Of a stretch of DNA of 64,000 bases, positions 8,687 to 17,861 are shown in pieces; within the stretch, counting starts at the first letter, position 1; every line of letters starts with the position of its first letter. The notes under the pieces were generated by a model. That model was not told the DNA's origin. It saw only the letters and a list, made by a program, of their open reading frames with translations, and made no database searches. The position numbers were made by a program, and so were the translations under genes. Source of the DNA: an uncultured Pseudomonadota bacterium (GTDB lineage: Bacteria > Myxococcota_A > Bradymonadia > Bradymonadales > GCA-2716585); NCBI GenBank assembly GCA_937123825.1, contig CAKZKQ010000403.1:1-64000 (forward strand). Direction: 5' to 3'.

Positions 8687-9517
8687 TCAAAAAGCGCAGC
8701 GGAACCCCACCGCGTCTCCGCCATCGTAGTGGGTCATGAACCCACCGTCCCGGTTGGCGCACCGCTGCCCATCTTGATACATCCCGTAACCCCCACCTCG
8801 GATGGCGTGGCGCGTCCCTCGCAAAGGGCCTTTGGGGTTTCGAGCCGGGGCCAGCTTATAATAGTTGTCAGCGTGCCAATCGGCGGTCCACTCCCAGACG
8901 TTGCCCGACATATCGTGGGCACCGTAGGGACTGGCGCCCTTGGGACGAGAACCCACCGGACAGGTCCCGCCATCACCGCAGCCCCAACTGCCCTGCGCCA
9001 TGCACGCCCGCTCACAGGTGGCCTCCTGCTCACCCCAGGGATAAGTACGCCCATCGGTGCCCCGAGCGGCCTTCTCCCACTCGGCCTCCGTCGGCAACCG
9101 CTTGCCCTCCCACTGGCAGTAGTCCCGCGCCTGCTCCCATGACACACAGTTGATCGGGTGCTTGTCGTGCTTCTGAATCGACCAGTTGCACAGCGTATCC
9201 CTGGACACCGGCACCGAACAACGCCCAGCGTTCACGCAGGTGCGGTACTCTTCGGTCGTGACCTCGTGCACATCGACCCAGAACTCATCAAGCCAGATCG
9301 GACGCTGGGGCTGCTCCGAGGGGCTGTGGGTCCCTTTGGGCGAACCCCGCAAAAAAGTCCCCGCTGGCACACGCACCATCCCACTGCGCAGCACCCGCGA
9401 AGTTTTGCGCCCAGGACGCGTCATGTCCCCCGCCGTCAAACCAGACGACCACAAAAGCGCCCCGCACCCCACCCACAACCCCGCCCACAACACGCCGCCA
9501 CGCATCCATTCCCCCAA
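8687..9517 (-). CDS. Secreted formylglycine-generating-enzyme-like (SUMF1) protein
   Basis: This belongs to the FGE-sulfatase / SUMF1 / EgtB-PvdO C-type-lectin-like fold. Members oxidise sulfatase cysteines, act on sulfur metabolites, or are non-catalytic. Signatures are MVRVPAGTFLRGS, the central RLPTEAEWEKAARGTDGRTYPWG, GNVWEWTADW and terminal GFRCAF. A hydrophobic N-terminal segment suggests export. The product has many cysteines, but the catalytic pair of true FGE could not be verified by eye, so sulfatase activation is not claimed. The listed start is TTG at 9517 with GAAGGTGAG just upstream; ATG at 9505 (272 residues) is equally plausible. No sulfatase lies nearby. Confidence 0.88.
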   Translation of the reverse strand: MGEWMRGGVLWAGLWVGCGALLWSSGLTAGDMTRPGRKTSRVLRSGMVRVPAGTFLRGSPKGTHSPSEQPQRPIWLDEFWVDVHEVTTEEYRTCVNAGRCSVPVSRDTLCNWSIQKHDKHPINCVSWEQARDYCQWEGKRLPTEAEWEKAARGTDGRTYPWGEQEATCERACMAQGSWGCGDGGTCPVGSRPKGASPYGAHDMSGNVWEWTADWHADNYYKLAPARNPKGPLRGTRHAIRGGGYGMYQDGQRCANRDGGFMTHYDGGDAVGFRCAF

Positions 9518-9564
9518 AACTCACCTTCAGGCTCTGCCTCACATAGGACATCCATCCCATGACA

Positions 9565-9725
9565 TTAGGGTGTGTTTGCAAACTCTCCCGTCGGCATGCG
9601 GTCCGATGACATCGACCCCATCGTCGTCGATGCTCGACGAACCCCCGGTTCGTCTGTGCTCTTCTCCTCGGCTTCGAGGCCATCGCCCTCGCCTGCCTCG
9701 GTCCCAGTCTGCAAACACACCCTAG
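9565..9725. repeat. 160-bp structured intergenic element, copy B
   Basis: The terminal inverted repeats TTAGGGTGTGTTTGCA (9565-9580) and TGCAAACACACCCTAG (9710-9725) are nearly perfect, with TTAG/CTAG ends as in copy A. Conserved blocks are TCCCGTCG (9586), GGTCCGATGA (9600), CGTCGTCG (9622), TGTGCTC (9655), TCCTCG (9665), CCATCG (9680), CTCGCC (9688) and CTCGGT (9697). The variable stem is GACGAACC-CCC-GGTTCGTC (9636-9654). It lies between the SUMF1-like gene and the lipoprotein gene at 9873, in the same orientation as copy A. Confidence 0.8.
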
Positions 9726-9872
9726 CACAAGCTTCGGCATGACAATTCCACACCGCAAGCACAAGACACATCCACATGGACTGGAAATCAATGATGGCAT
9801 TGCCTATATTGTGATCAACGTTCATGAATGACGTTCGCATTTCATCAATCAGCGACTCCAGAGGTAGGGATC

Positions 9873-12398
9873 ATGAGACGCAAGGTGGTGTATTTTTTAT
9901 CGGGGCTCTTATTAACGACCGCTGCGGCGTGCTCAGACACCCAAAACAACAACGGGGGCACCAGCAGCGACACACCTGATGCCATGGAAGTGCCTCAGGA
10001 AGACGCTCAGAACGATGCCCAGGACGACACCACCGACGAAGAGCCCGACGCCGACGATCCCACACCCGACGCCGACCCTCCAGAAGAAGACGCCATCGAA
10101 GACGAGCCGCCCCCCATCGATGACGAAGACAACGACGGGGTGGCCGACGAAGAGGACAACTGCCCAGCGGCCTTCAACCCCGAGCAGACCGACTCAGACT
10201 CGGACAGCCTGGGGGATGCCTGCGACATCTGCCCGCAAAACGTGGACCCGGACCAGGCCGACAGCGACGGCGACGGCTTTGGCGACGCCTGTGACCTCTG
10301 TCCCAGCGTTGAAGATCTGGCCCAGATCGACACCGACGGGGACGGCCTGGGCGATGCCTGTGACAACTGCCCCAGCGTCATCAACAACGACCAGCTCGAC
10401 GGCGACGAAGACGGCGCCGGGGACGCCTGCGACCTCTGCCCGGGGCTGAGCGACCCCGAGCAGTCCGACGTGGACACCGACGGCGTCGGCGATCTGTGCG
10501 ACAACTGCCCAGAGGCCTTCAACCCACAACAGGTCGATGTCGATGACAACGGCACCGGCGATCTGTGCGAAGACCGCGACGGCGACGGCTTCTCGGGCCG
10601 CGACGGCGACTGCGACGACAACGATCCACTGGCTTTCCCCGGCAACACCGAGGTGTCCAGCTTCCGCGACTACGACTGCGACGGACGCATGGACTACGAA
10701 GCCGAAATCCGCGTCATCGTCGACGACGCCTACACCTCCTTGTGCGCCAACGGCGCCACCATCGCCGGGGTCTGTGTCGATGGCACCGACTGCCTCTCAG
10801 ACGACCTCCAGGAGGTCTCGTCCTGGGGCGACTACAAGGCCGAAAAATACGAACTGATCCTCCACGGCGGCCGGAACGTCATCGGGCTCCACGGCCGCGA
10901 CCTGGGCGGCGTCATCTCTGGGGCCATCATGCAGGTCCGCGTGGCGGGCATGGACATCGGCTCCGAAGGCACCATCGGCGACGACCCCGACGCCACCCCC
11001 TGGCGCTACGACCCGCTGCCTGCGACCTCTGGCAAAGCCGGGTGGTGCTCGGCAGGCTTCAGCGACGACGACTGGCCCGCCGCCACCCGCGCCGGTGAAT
11101 GGGGCGACAACATCTGGCTTCAACAACCCCGCGACCTTCAGGGCACCGAAGCCCAATGGATCTGGGACGAGGTCCCCCAGAACCTGGCCGACTCCTACTT
11201 CCGCCTCAACCTGGAGCTGCCCCACGAACCCGGCCCCGCCACACCCGCCGTAGAAAACCCCAACTGCACCGTCACCAGCCCCACCCACACGCTGGAAACT
11301 CGCCGTGCCGAAGGCGCCACCCTCATCCAGGGCAACACCGGCGTCATCGCCGCCCTGTCGAGCTACTGCTGCGGCTGGCGCAACGGCGACTCAGAGATCT
11401 TCCTGGCCACCGGTGACAACGCCCAGGACCTTGAAAACGACGTCACCCAGGTCACCGACGCCATCTGGTGGTCCACCGAACCGGCGCTGGCCACCGACGG
11501 CCAGAACATCGCCGCCATCTGGGCCGATGGGCGCGGCAACCGCTCCTGGGATCAGGTCTACATGGCCATCTTTGACCAGGACGGTCAGACCGTGCGCACC
11601 GCCCAGCGCGTCAGCGGCGGCACCTGGAGCAAAGCCCCCGCGATCGCCTCGGTCGGCGGCTTCTACCTGGCCGTCTGGCAACAGGGCGTGGGCGAAAACG
11701 ACCTGAGCATGGACTTGATGATGCGCGCCTTTGACAGCACCGGCACGCCGCAGGCACAGCCCCAGCTCATCCGCGCTGCGCCGGGCGCCTCGCTCAACCC
11801 CCAGATCATCCCCGCCGCAGACGGCGCCCTGGTCTTCTGGGAAGACACCCGCGACGGCGAGCACGGCGTCTACGCCAGCCGCCTCCAGATCGATGGTTCC
11901 ACCCCTGGCGGCATCATTCGCCTCGATCTCCCCGGCGACGGGGCCCGCTCCAGCATGGTGGCCGTGGCACAGGGCGAAGGCACCCACGGCGTTGTCTGGC
12001 AGGACTCGCGCTCGGGCAACCTGGAGATCTACTTTGCCACCATCAACGATCAGGGTCAGGCCTCGGCGCCAGTGCAGGTCACCCAGGACCGCCACCGCAG
12101 CCTCAACCCCTCCATCACCTGGGACGGCGAGGCCTTTGCGGTGGCCTGGACCGACGCGCGCGACGTCGTGGACAACATCTACATGGCCCGCATCGCGCCT
12201 GACGGACAACGCCTCGACGGCCCCACCCGGCTCATCGACACCCCGGCCCGCTCCGATCACGCCTCGATCGTCTTTGCCGGCGCAGACGAAAATGGCACGC
12301 GCCGCTTTACCCTCGCGTGGGAGGAGACTGACATCGAAATCGAATCTCCGTACTACGCATCCACGGTGCGCGTGGTCGATCTGGCCTGCACACCTTGA
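9873..12398 (+). CDS. Lipoprotein with thrombospondin type 3 repeats
   Basis: This is a predicted surface lipoprotein of 841 residues. The signal peptide MRRKVVYFLSGLLLTTAAAC ends at the lipobox cysteine (C20). An acidic Asp/Glu/Pro linker follows (~25-90), then six or so thrombospondin type 3 Ca-binding repeats (pattern DxDxDGxGDxCDxCP, ~90-240) and one MopE-like unit (DGDGFSGRDGDCDDNDP). The C-terminal two thirds contain repeated strands of the type VAWTDARDVVDNIYMARI, resembling a beta-propeller. The start at ATG 9873 follows GAGGTAGGGA. Cargo and partner are unknown. Calcium binding is expected from the repeat family. Confidence 0.85.
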   Translation: MRRKVVYFLSGLLLTTAAACSDTQNNNGGTSSDTPDAMEVPQEDAQNDAQDDTTDEEPDADDPTPDADPPEEDAIEDEPPPIDDEDNDGVADEEDNCPAAFNPEQTDSDSDSLGDACDICPQNVDPDQADSDGDGFGDACDLCPSVEDLAQIDTDGDGLGDACDNCPSVINNDQLDGDEDGAGDACDLCPGLSDPEQSDVDTDGVGDLCDNCPEAFNPQQVDVDDNGTGDLCEDRDGDGFSGRDGDCDDNDPLAFPGNTEVSSFRDYDCDGRMDYEAEIRVIVDDAYTSLCANGATIAGVCVDGTDCLSDDLQEVSSWGDYKAEKYELILHGGRNVIGLHGRDLGGVISGAIMQVRVAGMDIGSEGTIGDDPDATPWRYDPLPATSGKAGWCSAGFSDDDWPAATRAGEWGDNIWLQQPRDLQGTEAQWIWDEVPQNLADSYFRLNLELPHEPGPATPAVENPNCTVTSPTHTLETRRAEGATLIQGNTGVIAALSSYCCGWRNGDSEIFLATGDNAQDLENDVTQVTDAIWWSTEPALATDGQNIAAIWADGRGNRSWDQVYMAIFDQDGQTVRTAQRVSGGTWSKAPAIASVGGFYLAVWQQGVGENDLSMDLMMRAFDSTGTPQAQPQLIRAAPGASLNPQIIPAADGALVFWEDTRDGEHGVYASRLQIDGSTPGGIIRLDLPGDGARSSMVAVAQGEGTHGVVWQDSRSGNLEIYFATINDQGQASAPVQVTQDRHRSLNPSITWDGEAFAVAWTDARDVVDNIYMARIAPDGQRLDGPTRLIDTPARSDHASIVFAGADENGTRRFTLAWEETDIEIESPYYASTVRVVDLACTP

Positions 12399-12483
12399 AC
12401 CGCCGCACGCTGGCCGCTACAACAAAACCCAGCGGCGAGACGCGGACCTTATCCTTGCCGCAAGACATCATCTGACATTGAAA

Positions 12484-12518
12484 CCACCGGGTTCACTCCC
12501 AGGCCCGAACGCCGGTGG
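12484..12518 (+). terminator. Hairpin after the TSP3 lipoprotein gene
   Basis: CCACCGGGTTC (12484-12494) pairs with GAACGCCGGTGG (12507-12518) with one bulged base, followed by CTTCTTC. It is terminator-like but its T tract is weak. It lies in the 210-base gap before the next + strand gene. Confidence 0.5.
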
Positions 12519-12608
12519 CTTCTTCAGAGACGAGCCAAAAGGGGCAAGTCGGCCGGTCGCGGCTGACGCGGACTCTTTTGGGCGGCTTCTAAAAAGGGTA
12601 AAGCGGCG

Positions 12609-14573
12609 ATGCAACCACGGCACAACTGGCACCAGCCACTGATTCTGATCGTTCTGCTCCTGGCGAGCTCCTCGGCGTGGGCGCTGCCCCGGACCATCTC
12701 TTCCACCGACACTGACGACGGCGTCACGGCCACGCTGACCACCTGGGATGAATCCATCGCAGGGGACGCGAGGGCACGTTGTGAGTTGACCTTCACGGTC
12801 ACCGAGGAAGAGTTGGACCTGACCGAAGGCGACCAGATCCTGCTGGAGATCCGCGAGGACGACTTCTTTCAAGACGACGTCATCTGGCAAGAGACTGTCG
12901 AGGTCACCGCACAGCACGTCGCGGCGGGCATGGTCAGGGGCACGGTGGACTGCTCAAGCCAGTTCGACAACGACGACCCCGACATTTACAACATCTTCGC
13001 CACCGTCACCGCCGCCAAGGACACTTGCGGGCTCTTTTGCCTGTCCTACGAAAAGGCGCGCACCAGCAACCTCGAAGTCACCGTCGTCAACGACGATGAC
13101 TTTGAACCTGACGACGACAGCTTTGAGGCGGGCTCCATCTTTGACGACGACGAGGTCACCGGACTGATCTGTCGCGACGAAGACTGGGTGGAGTTTAGCG
13201 TCACCGACGGCGCCGCAAACATCACCTATCTGATCACCCACCTGCCCGAAGCAGGCCGCCTTGATGTGGCCCTCTACAACGCCTCCAACACGCGCCTGGC
13301 TGAAGGCACTCCCAATGCGGGCAACACCCTGCTTGAGGCTCAAAACCTACCCACGGGCACCTACTACCTCCAAGTGACCCCCAGCCAGAGCAACGACTTC
13401 AACTTCTACGACGCCATCTTCCGCCTGGAGGGCGCCGATCTGCGCTGCGATCCTGGCGATGAAGAGGACCTGCCGTGCGGCGATTGCGGCGTCACCACGC
13501 GCGTCTGCAACGGCAACGGGGAATGGGAGGCGTTCTCGGAGTGCTCAAACGAAGGCGAGTGCACCCCGGGCGATGAGCGCTCGGCGGTGTGTGGAAACTG
13601 CGGCACTGCTCCCGAAGTCTGCAGCAACCAGTGCGCCTGGGAAAACGCTGGCCCCTGCACCGATGAAGGCGTCTGCGCGCGCGGTGACTCGGAGCAACTC
13701 CAGTGTGACGGCGGCTTTGAGACCCGCACCTGCGACGACACCTGCCAGTGGAGCGACTTTGGCCCCTGCGAAGGCGTCGAGTGCGAAGACGGCGCGGTGC
13801 AGTTCTGCTACGAAGGCCCAGAGGGCACCCAGGACCAGGGCGTGTGCCAAGCTGGCCGCCAATTCTGCGATGGCGGACGCTGGAGCCCTTGTGTCGGCGA
13901 AATTCAGCCCTTCACCGAACGCTGCGACGATGGCCAGGACAACGACTGCGATGGCGACACCGACGAAGACGACAGCGACTGCGTGGAAGAAGGCGCCGAC
14001 ATCGGCAGCGCCTGCACCCTCAACAGCGAGTGCGGTGCGGAGTTGGAGTGCCTCATCAACCAATTCACCAGTGGCTACTGCGGCAAAGAAGGCTGCTTGA
14101 GCGACAATGAGTGCGCCGGCGGCGTTTGCGGCGCCGTCTTTGGCGACCGTTACTGCCTCAAAGGGTGCGAGGATGACTCGGACTGCCGCACCGGCTACTT
14201 CTGCATCGACGTCGACAGCACCAGCAACGCCTGCGTGCCCCGCTGCGGCAGCGACGCCAACTGCACCGACCCCAACAACCCCATCTGCAACCTGGACACT
14301 GGCCTGTGCGGTCCCGATGAGGACGGCCCGGACCCCAACAACGACCCCGATCCCAACAACGACCCCGACCCCAACAACGACCCCAACAACAACCCGAACA
14401 ACACCCCCGACCCCAACAACGACCCCGGCGATGGGGACAACGGCGGTGACAACGGCGGCGGCGGTGGCGGTGGTGGCGGCTGCGCCACCGCACCCGGCGG
14501 TCAGGGCAGCGGCGCGGGGATCTTCTTGATGCTCTTGCTGGTCCTGGGGTGGTCCAGGCGCCGCAGCGCCTGA
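12609..14573 (+). CDS. Cys-rich surface protein with MYXO-CTERM-like tail
   Basis: This 654-residue exported protein has no assigned function. It has a signal peptide (hydrophobic residues ~8-25, ending SSAWA), an N-terminal beta-rich region, and a pre-peptidase-like domain around 170-270. A long series of short Cys-rich modules follows (CGDCGVTTRVC, CGNCGTAPEVC, with the MopE-like RCDDGQDNDCDGDTDEDDSD). Then come an Asn-Asp-Pro repeat linker and poly-Gly. The end is GGCATAPGG, a hydrophobic helix and the basic tail WSRRRSA. That Cys-hydrophobic-Arg ending is typical of MYXO-CTERM sorting signals, suggesting surface anchoring after proteolysis. The start is ATG 12609, preceded by AAGGG. Confidence 0.85.
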   Translation: MQPRHNWHQPLILIVLLLASSSAWALPRTISSTDTDDGVTATLTTWDESIAGDARARCELTFTVTEEELDLTEGDQILLEIREDDFFQDDVIWQETVEVTAQHVAAGMVRGTVDCSSQFDNDDPDIYNIFATVTAAKDTCGLFCLSYEKARTSNLEVTVVNDDDFEPDDDSFEAGSIFDDDEVTGLICRDEDWVEFSVTDGAANITYLITHLPEAGRLDVALYNASNTRLAEGTPNAGNTLLEAQNLPTGTYYLQVTPSQSNDFNFYDAIFRLEGADLRCDPGDEEDLPCGDCGVTTRVCNGNGEWEAFSECSNEGECTPGDERSAVCGNCGTAPEVCSNQCAWENAGPCTDEGVCARGDSEQLQCDGGFETRTCDDTCQWSDFGPCEGVECEDGAVQFCYEGPEGTQDQGVCQAGRQFCDGGRWSPCVGEIQPFTERCDDGQDNDCDGDTDEDDSDCVEEGADIGSACTLNSECGAELECLINQFTSGYCGKEGCLSDNECAGGVCGAVFGDRYCLKGCEDDSDCRTGYFCIDVDSTSNACVPRCGSDANCTDPNNPICNLDTGLCGPDEDGPDPNNDPDPNNDPDPNNDPNNNPNNTPDPNNDPGDGDNGGDNGGGGGGGGGCATAPGGQGSGAGIFLMLLLVLGWSRRRSA

Positions 14574-14611
14574 AGCAACATCACCACACCACACTCACCG
14601 TTGCCACCGAC

Positions 14612-16876
14612 TCACGCATACCAACTCGGCACCGGAAAGCGGGCGTTGAGGTGGGCCAGGTTGGGCAACTCGTAAAGCCGCTGCGTCTCGGTGTGACCCC
14701 TGCCCAGGTAAAAGAACATCGCGTCTTTAAGGTGCGGGGCCGCTTCGATCTTCTCCAACCGCTGGCGCAGATCGGACACCGGTATGGGGCTGCCCGGAAA
14801 AAAGAGCACTCGCCTGAGCATCGGCAAATGGCGCCCCTGAAGGATGTCGGGCAGGTGCTCGGCGGACACTCCCTGACTGCGAATCTCCAACGACTCCAAA
14901 GACTCCCAATTCACCGAAAGCAAACGCGCCAATCCGGCGTCGGTCAAATCCTCGCCCGACAACGCCAGACGGCGCATCCGCCGCACCAGCGCAGGATCAG
15001 AGACCAACCGCTCCACCAACGCGTCGCCCCAAAACCGCGAGCGCACCATCAACCCCTCCAAGCGCTCAAAATGCACCTTGGACAAGAGGGTTTCGAGGTC
15101 GCCGGGACCAAAAACGTCGCCGTCCACCAGGAGCGTCTCCAGCGTCGAGGTCACCTCGGGCTCACCATCCAGAACCCCACTCGGCTTGTTCCGACCGCGC
15201 CCATAACCTCCCACCGCCAATGTGCGCAGCGCGGGCAAGCCGCGGGCCGCCACAGCCTCCAGCAGCGTCGGCAGACCAAACATGTTGTTGTGGAGGTTCA
15301 ACCACTGAAGCTTCTTAAAACTCCCTCCGTAGAGCTTGCGCACACCCGCCACCGGGAGCGACGACCCCATCAACGACAAGCGCTCCAATGAACCGGCCAA
15401 CGGCCCCTGCGCCAACGCCTCCAAGGCAGACTCCCCCAGCGCGCTGCCGGTCAAAAACAACCGCCTCAACTCCCCCCAACGCGGCAACAAAAAGAGCCGG
15501 CTCGCCGCTTCGTCCGTCAACGAAGACGACAGCAAATCCAAACGCTCCAACCTGGGCAGATAGGACGCGTTTGCCAGCGCATCGGCGATGTAGTCGCCGC
15601 ACGGGACGTGGGTAAAAGTCAGCGCCTTGAGATCGGGCCACGGCGCCGACACCAACGCCTCCACCTGGGCCTGCTCCATCACCAGACGATCCACCTCCAA
15701 ATGGGTCACCGGCAACCGCGACGCCACCGCCCCCAAAAGCTCGCCCACCTGCGGCGCCCAGGGCTGGCCGGTGATCGAGGTGCCGTGACCCACCAGTTGC
15801 AGCCTCCGCACCATCTTCCACACCGCCGCAGGCTGATGCGCGCGGTCGGCTTGGGTGCTGGCCAGCAACGCCCGCACCCAGCGCGGCATCGGGTGGCGCA
15901 GCGACTCATCAAAGCTCTCCAACTGGGGCTCTACCTGCTCCAGCACCCGCTCCATCTCTGGGCGCTCGTCCTGGGGCCACATGTCAAAGAACGCGCACAG
16001 CGCCTGCCACCCAAAGACGTCTTTTTGAGCCCCCAGGAGCTTGTCGAGGGTCTGCTGGCGCTCCTCGGGCTTGCGCGAATGCGAGAGCGCCGCCGCGTTG
16101 GTGTCCTTGAGCTGATTGTGCTCCAGGCGCAAGACATCCAACCGACGCAGTTGCCCCGCGAGGCGCCGCGCGCCGGGGTAGTGGAGGATGTTGTGGCGCA
16201 AATCCAGATGGGTCAGGTGCTCGATCTGGGGCCAACCAAGGAGCTGGTCCACCACCGCGTCGCCAAGACGGTTGTGGCGCAAATCAAGGTGGGTCAGCCC
16301 CGTCAACCGGCGCGTGTTGATCAACCCCCTTATCGAGCGCGCCCGCAACCCGCATCCAAGGATGGACAGGTGCGTCAACGCCTCACCGTGGGTCATCTCA
16401 TCGAGCCCCATCAAGTCGTTGCGCCCCAACTGCACGCGCTCCAGCGTCAAGCGCGAGAGCTTCAGCCCCATCACCACCTTCAAAAAACGCCTGAAGTTGG
16501 GCATGGGCTGGTTGGGCTTCTTGCCCTTGAGGCTCAGCACCGTCACCGGCGGCAGCCAGTGGGCCCGCAGCAGCGGCATCAAGAGGTTGGGCGGCAAGAC
16601 CGGCAGCGGCAAGTGCCGCACCACCGTCCAGAGCGGATCCCCCATGTGGTAGAGGTCGGTGTTGAGGCCGTCGTGATGGGTCCAGGCCTCCGGGGGCGTT
16701 TTTATCTCGTCGGGCCAGCGCGCCACCAGCGGCGCGGCGTACTCGACCGCCATCCAACGGGCGCGCTCCTGGGTGACCCCTTCCATCGTGTCCAAAAAAC
16801 CGCTCCAACCCGCTTCCAGGTCAGACCCATAAAGGATCTGCCGCAAACGCGCGATCAAAGCTGAATCATCAAGCAT
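14612..16876 (-). CDS. Leucine-rich-repeat protein
   Basis: This 754-residue protein has no signal peptide. Its N-terminal ~80 residues (RLRQILYGSDLEAGWSGF) resemble the short conserved heads of bacterial LRR proteins. The rest is dominated by leucine-rich repeats, clearest at LTHLDLRHNRLGDAVVDQLL and the following LTHLDLRHNILHYPGARRL, with further degenerate units to the C-terminus. LRR arrays usually bind proteins; the partner here is unknown. Its ATG (16876-16874) overlaps the stop of the upstream SDR gene as TGATG, so translation is coupled and a shared pathway is plausible. Confidence 0.8.
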   Translation of the reverse strand: MLDDSALIARLRQILYGSDLEAGWSGFLDTMEGVTQERARWMAVEYAAPLVARWPDEIKTPPEAWTHHDGLNTDLYHMGDPLWTVVRHLPLPVLPPNLLMPLLRAHWLPPVTVLSLKGKKPNQPMPNFRRFLKVVMGLKLSRLTLERVQLGRNDLMGLDEMTHGEALTHLSILGCGLRARSIRGLINTRRLTGLTHLDLRHNRLGDAVVDQLLGWPQIEHLTHLDLRHNILHYPGARRLAGQLRRLDVLRLEHNQLKDTNAAALSHSRKPEERQQTLDKLLGAQKDVFGWQALCAFFDMWPQDERPEMERVLEQVEPQLESFDESLRHPMPRWVRALLASTQADRAHQPAAVWKMVRRLQLVGHGTSITGQPWAPQVGELLGAVASRLPVTHLEVDRLVMEQAQVEALVSAPWPDLKALTFTHVPCGDYIADALANASYLPRLERLDLLSSSLTDEAASRLFLLPRWGELRRLFLTGSALGESALEALAQGPLAGSLERLSLMGSSLPVAGVRKLYGGSFKKLQWLNLHNNMFGLPTLLEAVAARGLPALRTLAVGGYGRGRNKPSGVLDGEPEVTSTLETLLVDGDVFGPGDLETLLSKVHFERLEGLMVRSRFWGDALVERLVSDPALVRRMRRLALSGEDLTDAGLARLLSVNWESLESLEIRSQGVSAEHLPDILQGRHLPMLRRVLFFPGSPIPVSDLRQRLEKIEAAPHLKDAMFFYLGRGHTETQRLYELPNLAHLNARFPVPSWYA

Positions 16877-17676
16877 CACACCTCTCCAAGGCTGGGCAAG
16901 CGCAGGTTCAGCGCTGGCATCTGAGGGCGCGGGTCCAACAAACGTTGATCGTAGACAAAGGCATCGTCGGGCTCCACCGTCCAGCGCTGGCCGTGGGCGG
17001 CGCTCAGCGCGTTGGCGACCTCAAAGAAGGTCCAGCGAGTGTTGGAGTCCAACATGTAGAGCCCAGGGGCGTGCTCGGTGGCCAGCCGCCACAGCGCCGC
17101 GACGGTGTCTTCAACCATGGAACAGGCCGGCAGCCAGCGACGGCTGGCCGTCACCACGCCAGCGTTCTGCTGGGCCTGACGCTCAAAGTGGGCCAGCATG
17201 TTGTTGCCGTGGAAGTCGGGGCCGATCTGCCAGCCAAGCCGGGCCACGGTGGCGCCGTGGGGGTTTTGCTCGTGCAGCACCCGGTGCTCGGCGCGCAGCT
17301 TCTGCAGACCGTACCCCTCGGCGGCGTTGGGGACAGCGTTTAAGTCAAAGGGGCCGGTGGCGTGGTCAGAGAAGACCATGGCGGTGCTGGTGAGCACAAA
17401 GCGCACACCGAGCTGACGGGTGATCCAGGCCAGCTCGCTGGGCCAGGTGTAGTTGACCAGCCAACCCTCGTCGGGGCGGCCGGTGGGTTTGGAGGCGATC
17501 GCCAGGTGAAAGAGCACGTCGGGCTGCACGCTGCGCACAAAGCCCTCCATGGCCCAGTAATCGTCCAGCGGGACGTGCTCGCGGCGCCAGGGCACCACCT
17601 CGACGCCCTGCGCCCGCAGGTGCTCGCACAACACCGCCCCAACCGTCCCCCGCGCCCCTGTGACCAAAGCCTTCAT
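16876..17676 (-). CDS. NAD(P)-dependent sugar epimerase/reductase (extended SDR)
   Basis: This Rossmann-fold protein of 266 residues is closest by eye to dTDP-4-dehydrorhamnose reductase (RfbD-like) enzymes. The N-terminal nucleotide-binding motif is VTGARGTVGAVL. The HLAIASKP segment follows beta4. The catalytic S/T-Y-K region appears as STAMVFSD followed by GYGLQKLRAEH (Y-x3-K). The start is ATG 17676, where the Rossmann strand begins. No other rhamnose genes are adjacent, so the substrate is open. It is coupled to the downstream LRR gene by a TGATG overlap. Confidence 0.8.
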   Translation of the reverse strand: MKALVTGARGTVGAVLCEHLRAQGVEVVPWRREHVPLDDYWAMEGFVRSVQPDVLFHLAIASKPTGRPDEGWLVNYTWPSELAWITRQLGVRFVLTSTAMVFSDHATGPFDLNAVPNAAEGYGLQKLRAEHRVLHEQNPHGATVARLGWQIGPDFHGNNMLAHFERQAQQNAGVVTASRRWLPACSMVEDTVAALWRLATEHAPGLYMLDSNTRWTFFEVANALSAAHGQRWTVEPDDAFVYDQRLLDPRPQMPALNLRLPSLGEV

Positions 17677-17861
17677 GATGCCCCGCGTGCCAAGCCCCAA
17701 TGATCGAATGGCTCCTTTCTTGGGGTGCGTCGGCGCTTCCATCAAGCTCTGGGACCACAATGTGGGGGGAAAAGTGGGAAAGTGTTCAAGGTTGTTGCTT
17801 CTGGGGGGGCTTCCTGCGACGATGTCAGGGCAGCAAACCCGGCAGGCTGGCTGGGAGAGCC

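Noticed and set aside
15608-16864. 418-codon plus-strand frame
   Set aside because: It is the antisense shadow of the leucine-rich-repeat gene, rich in His/Arg/Gln.
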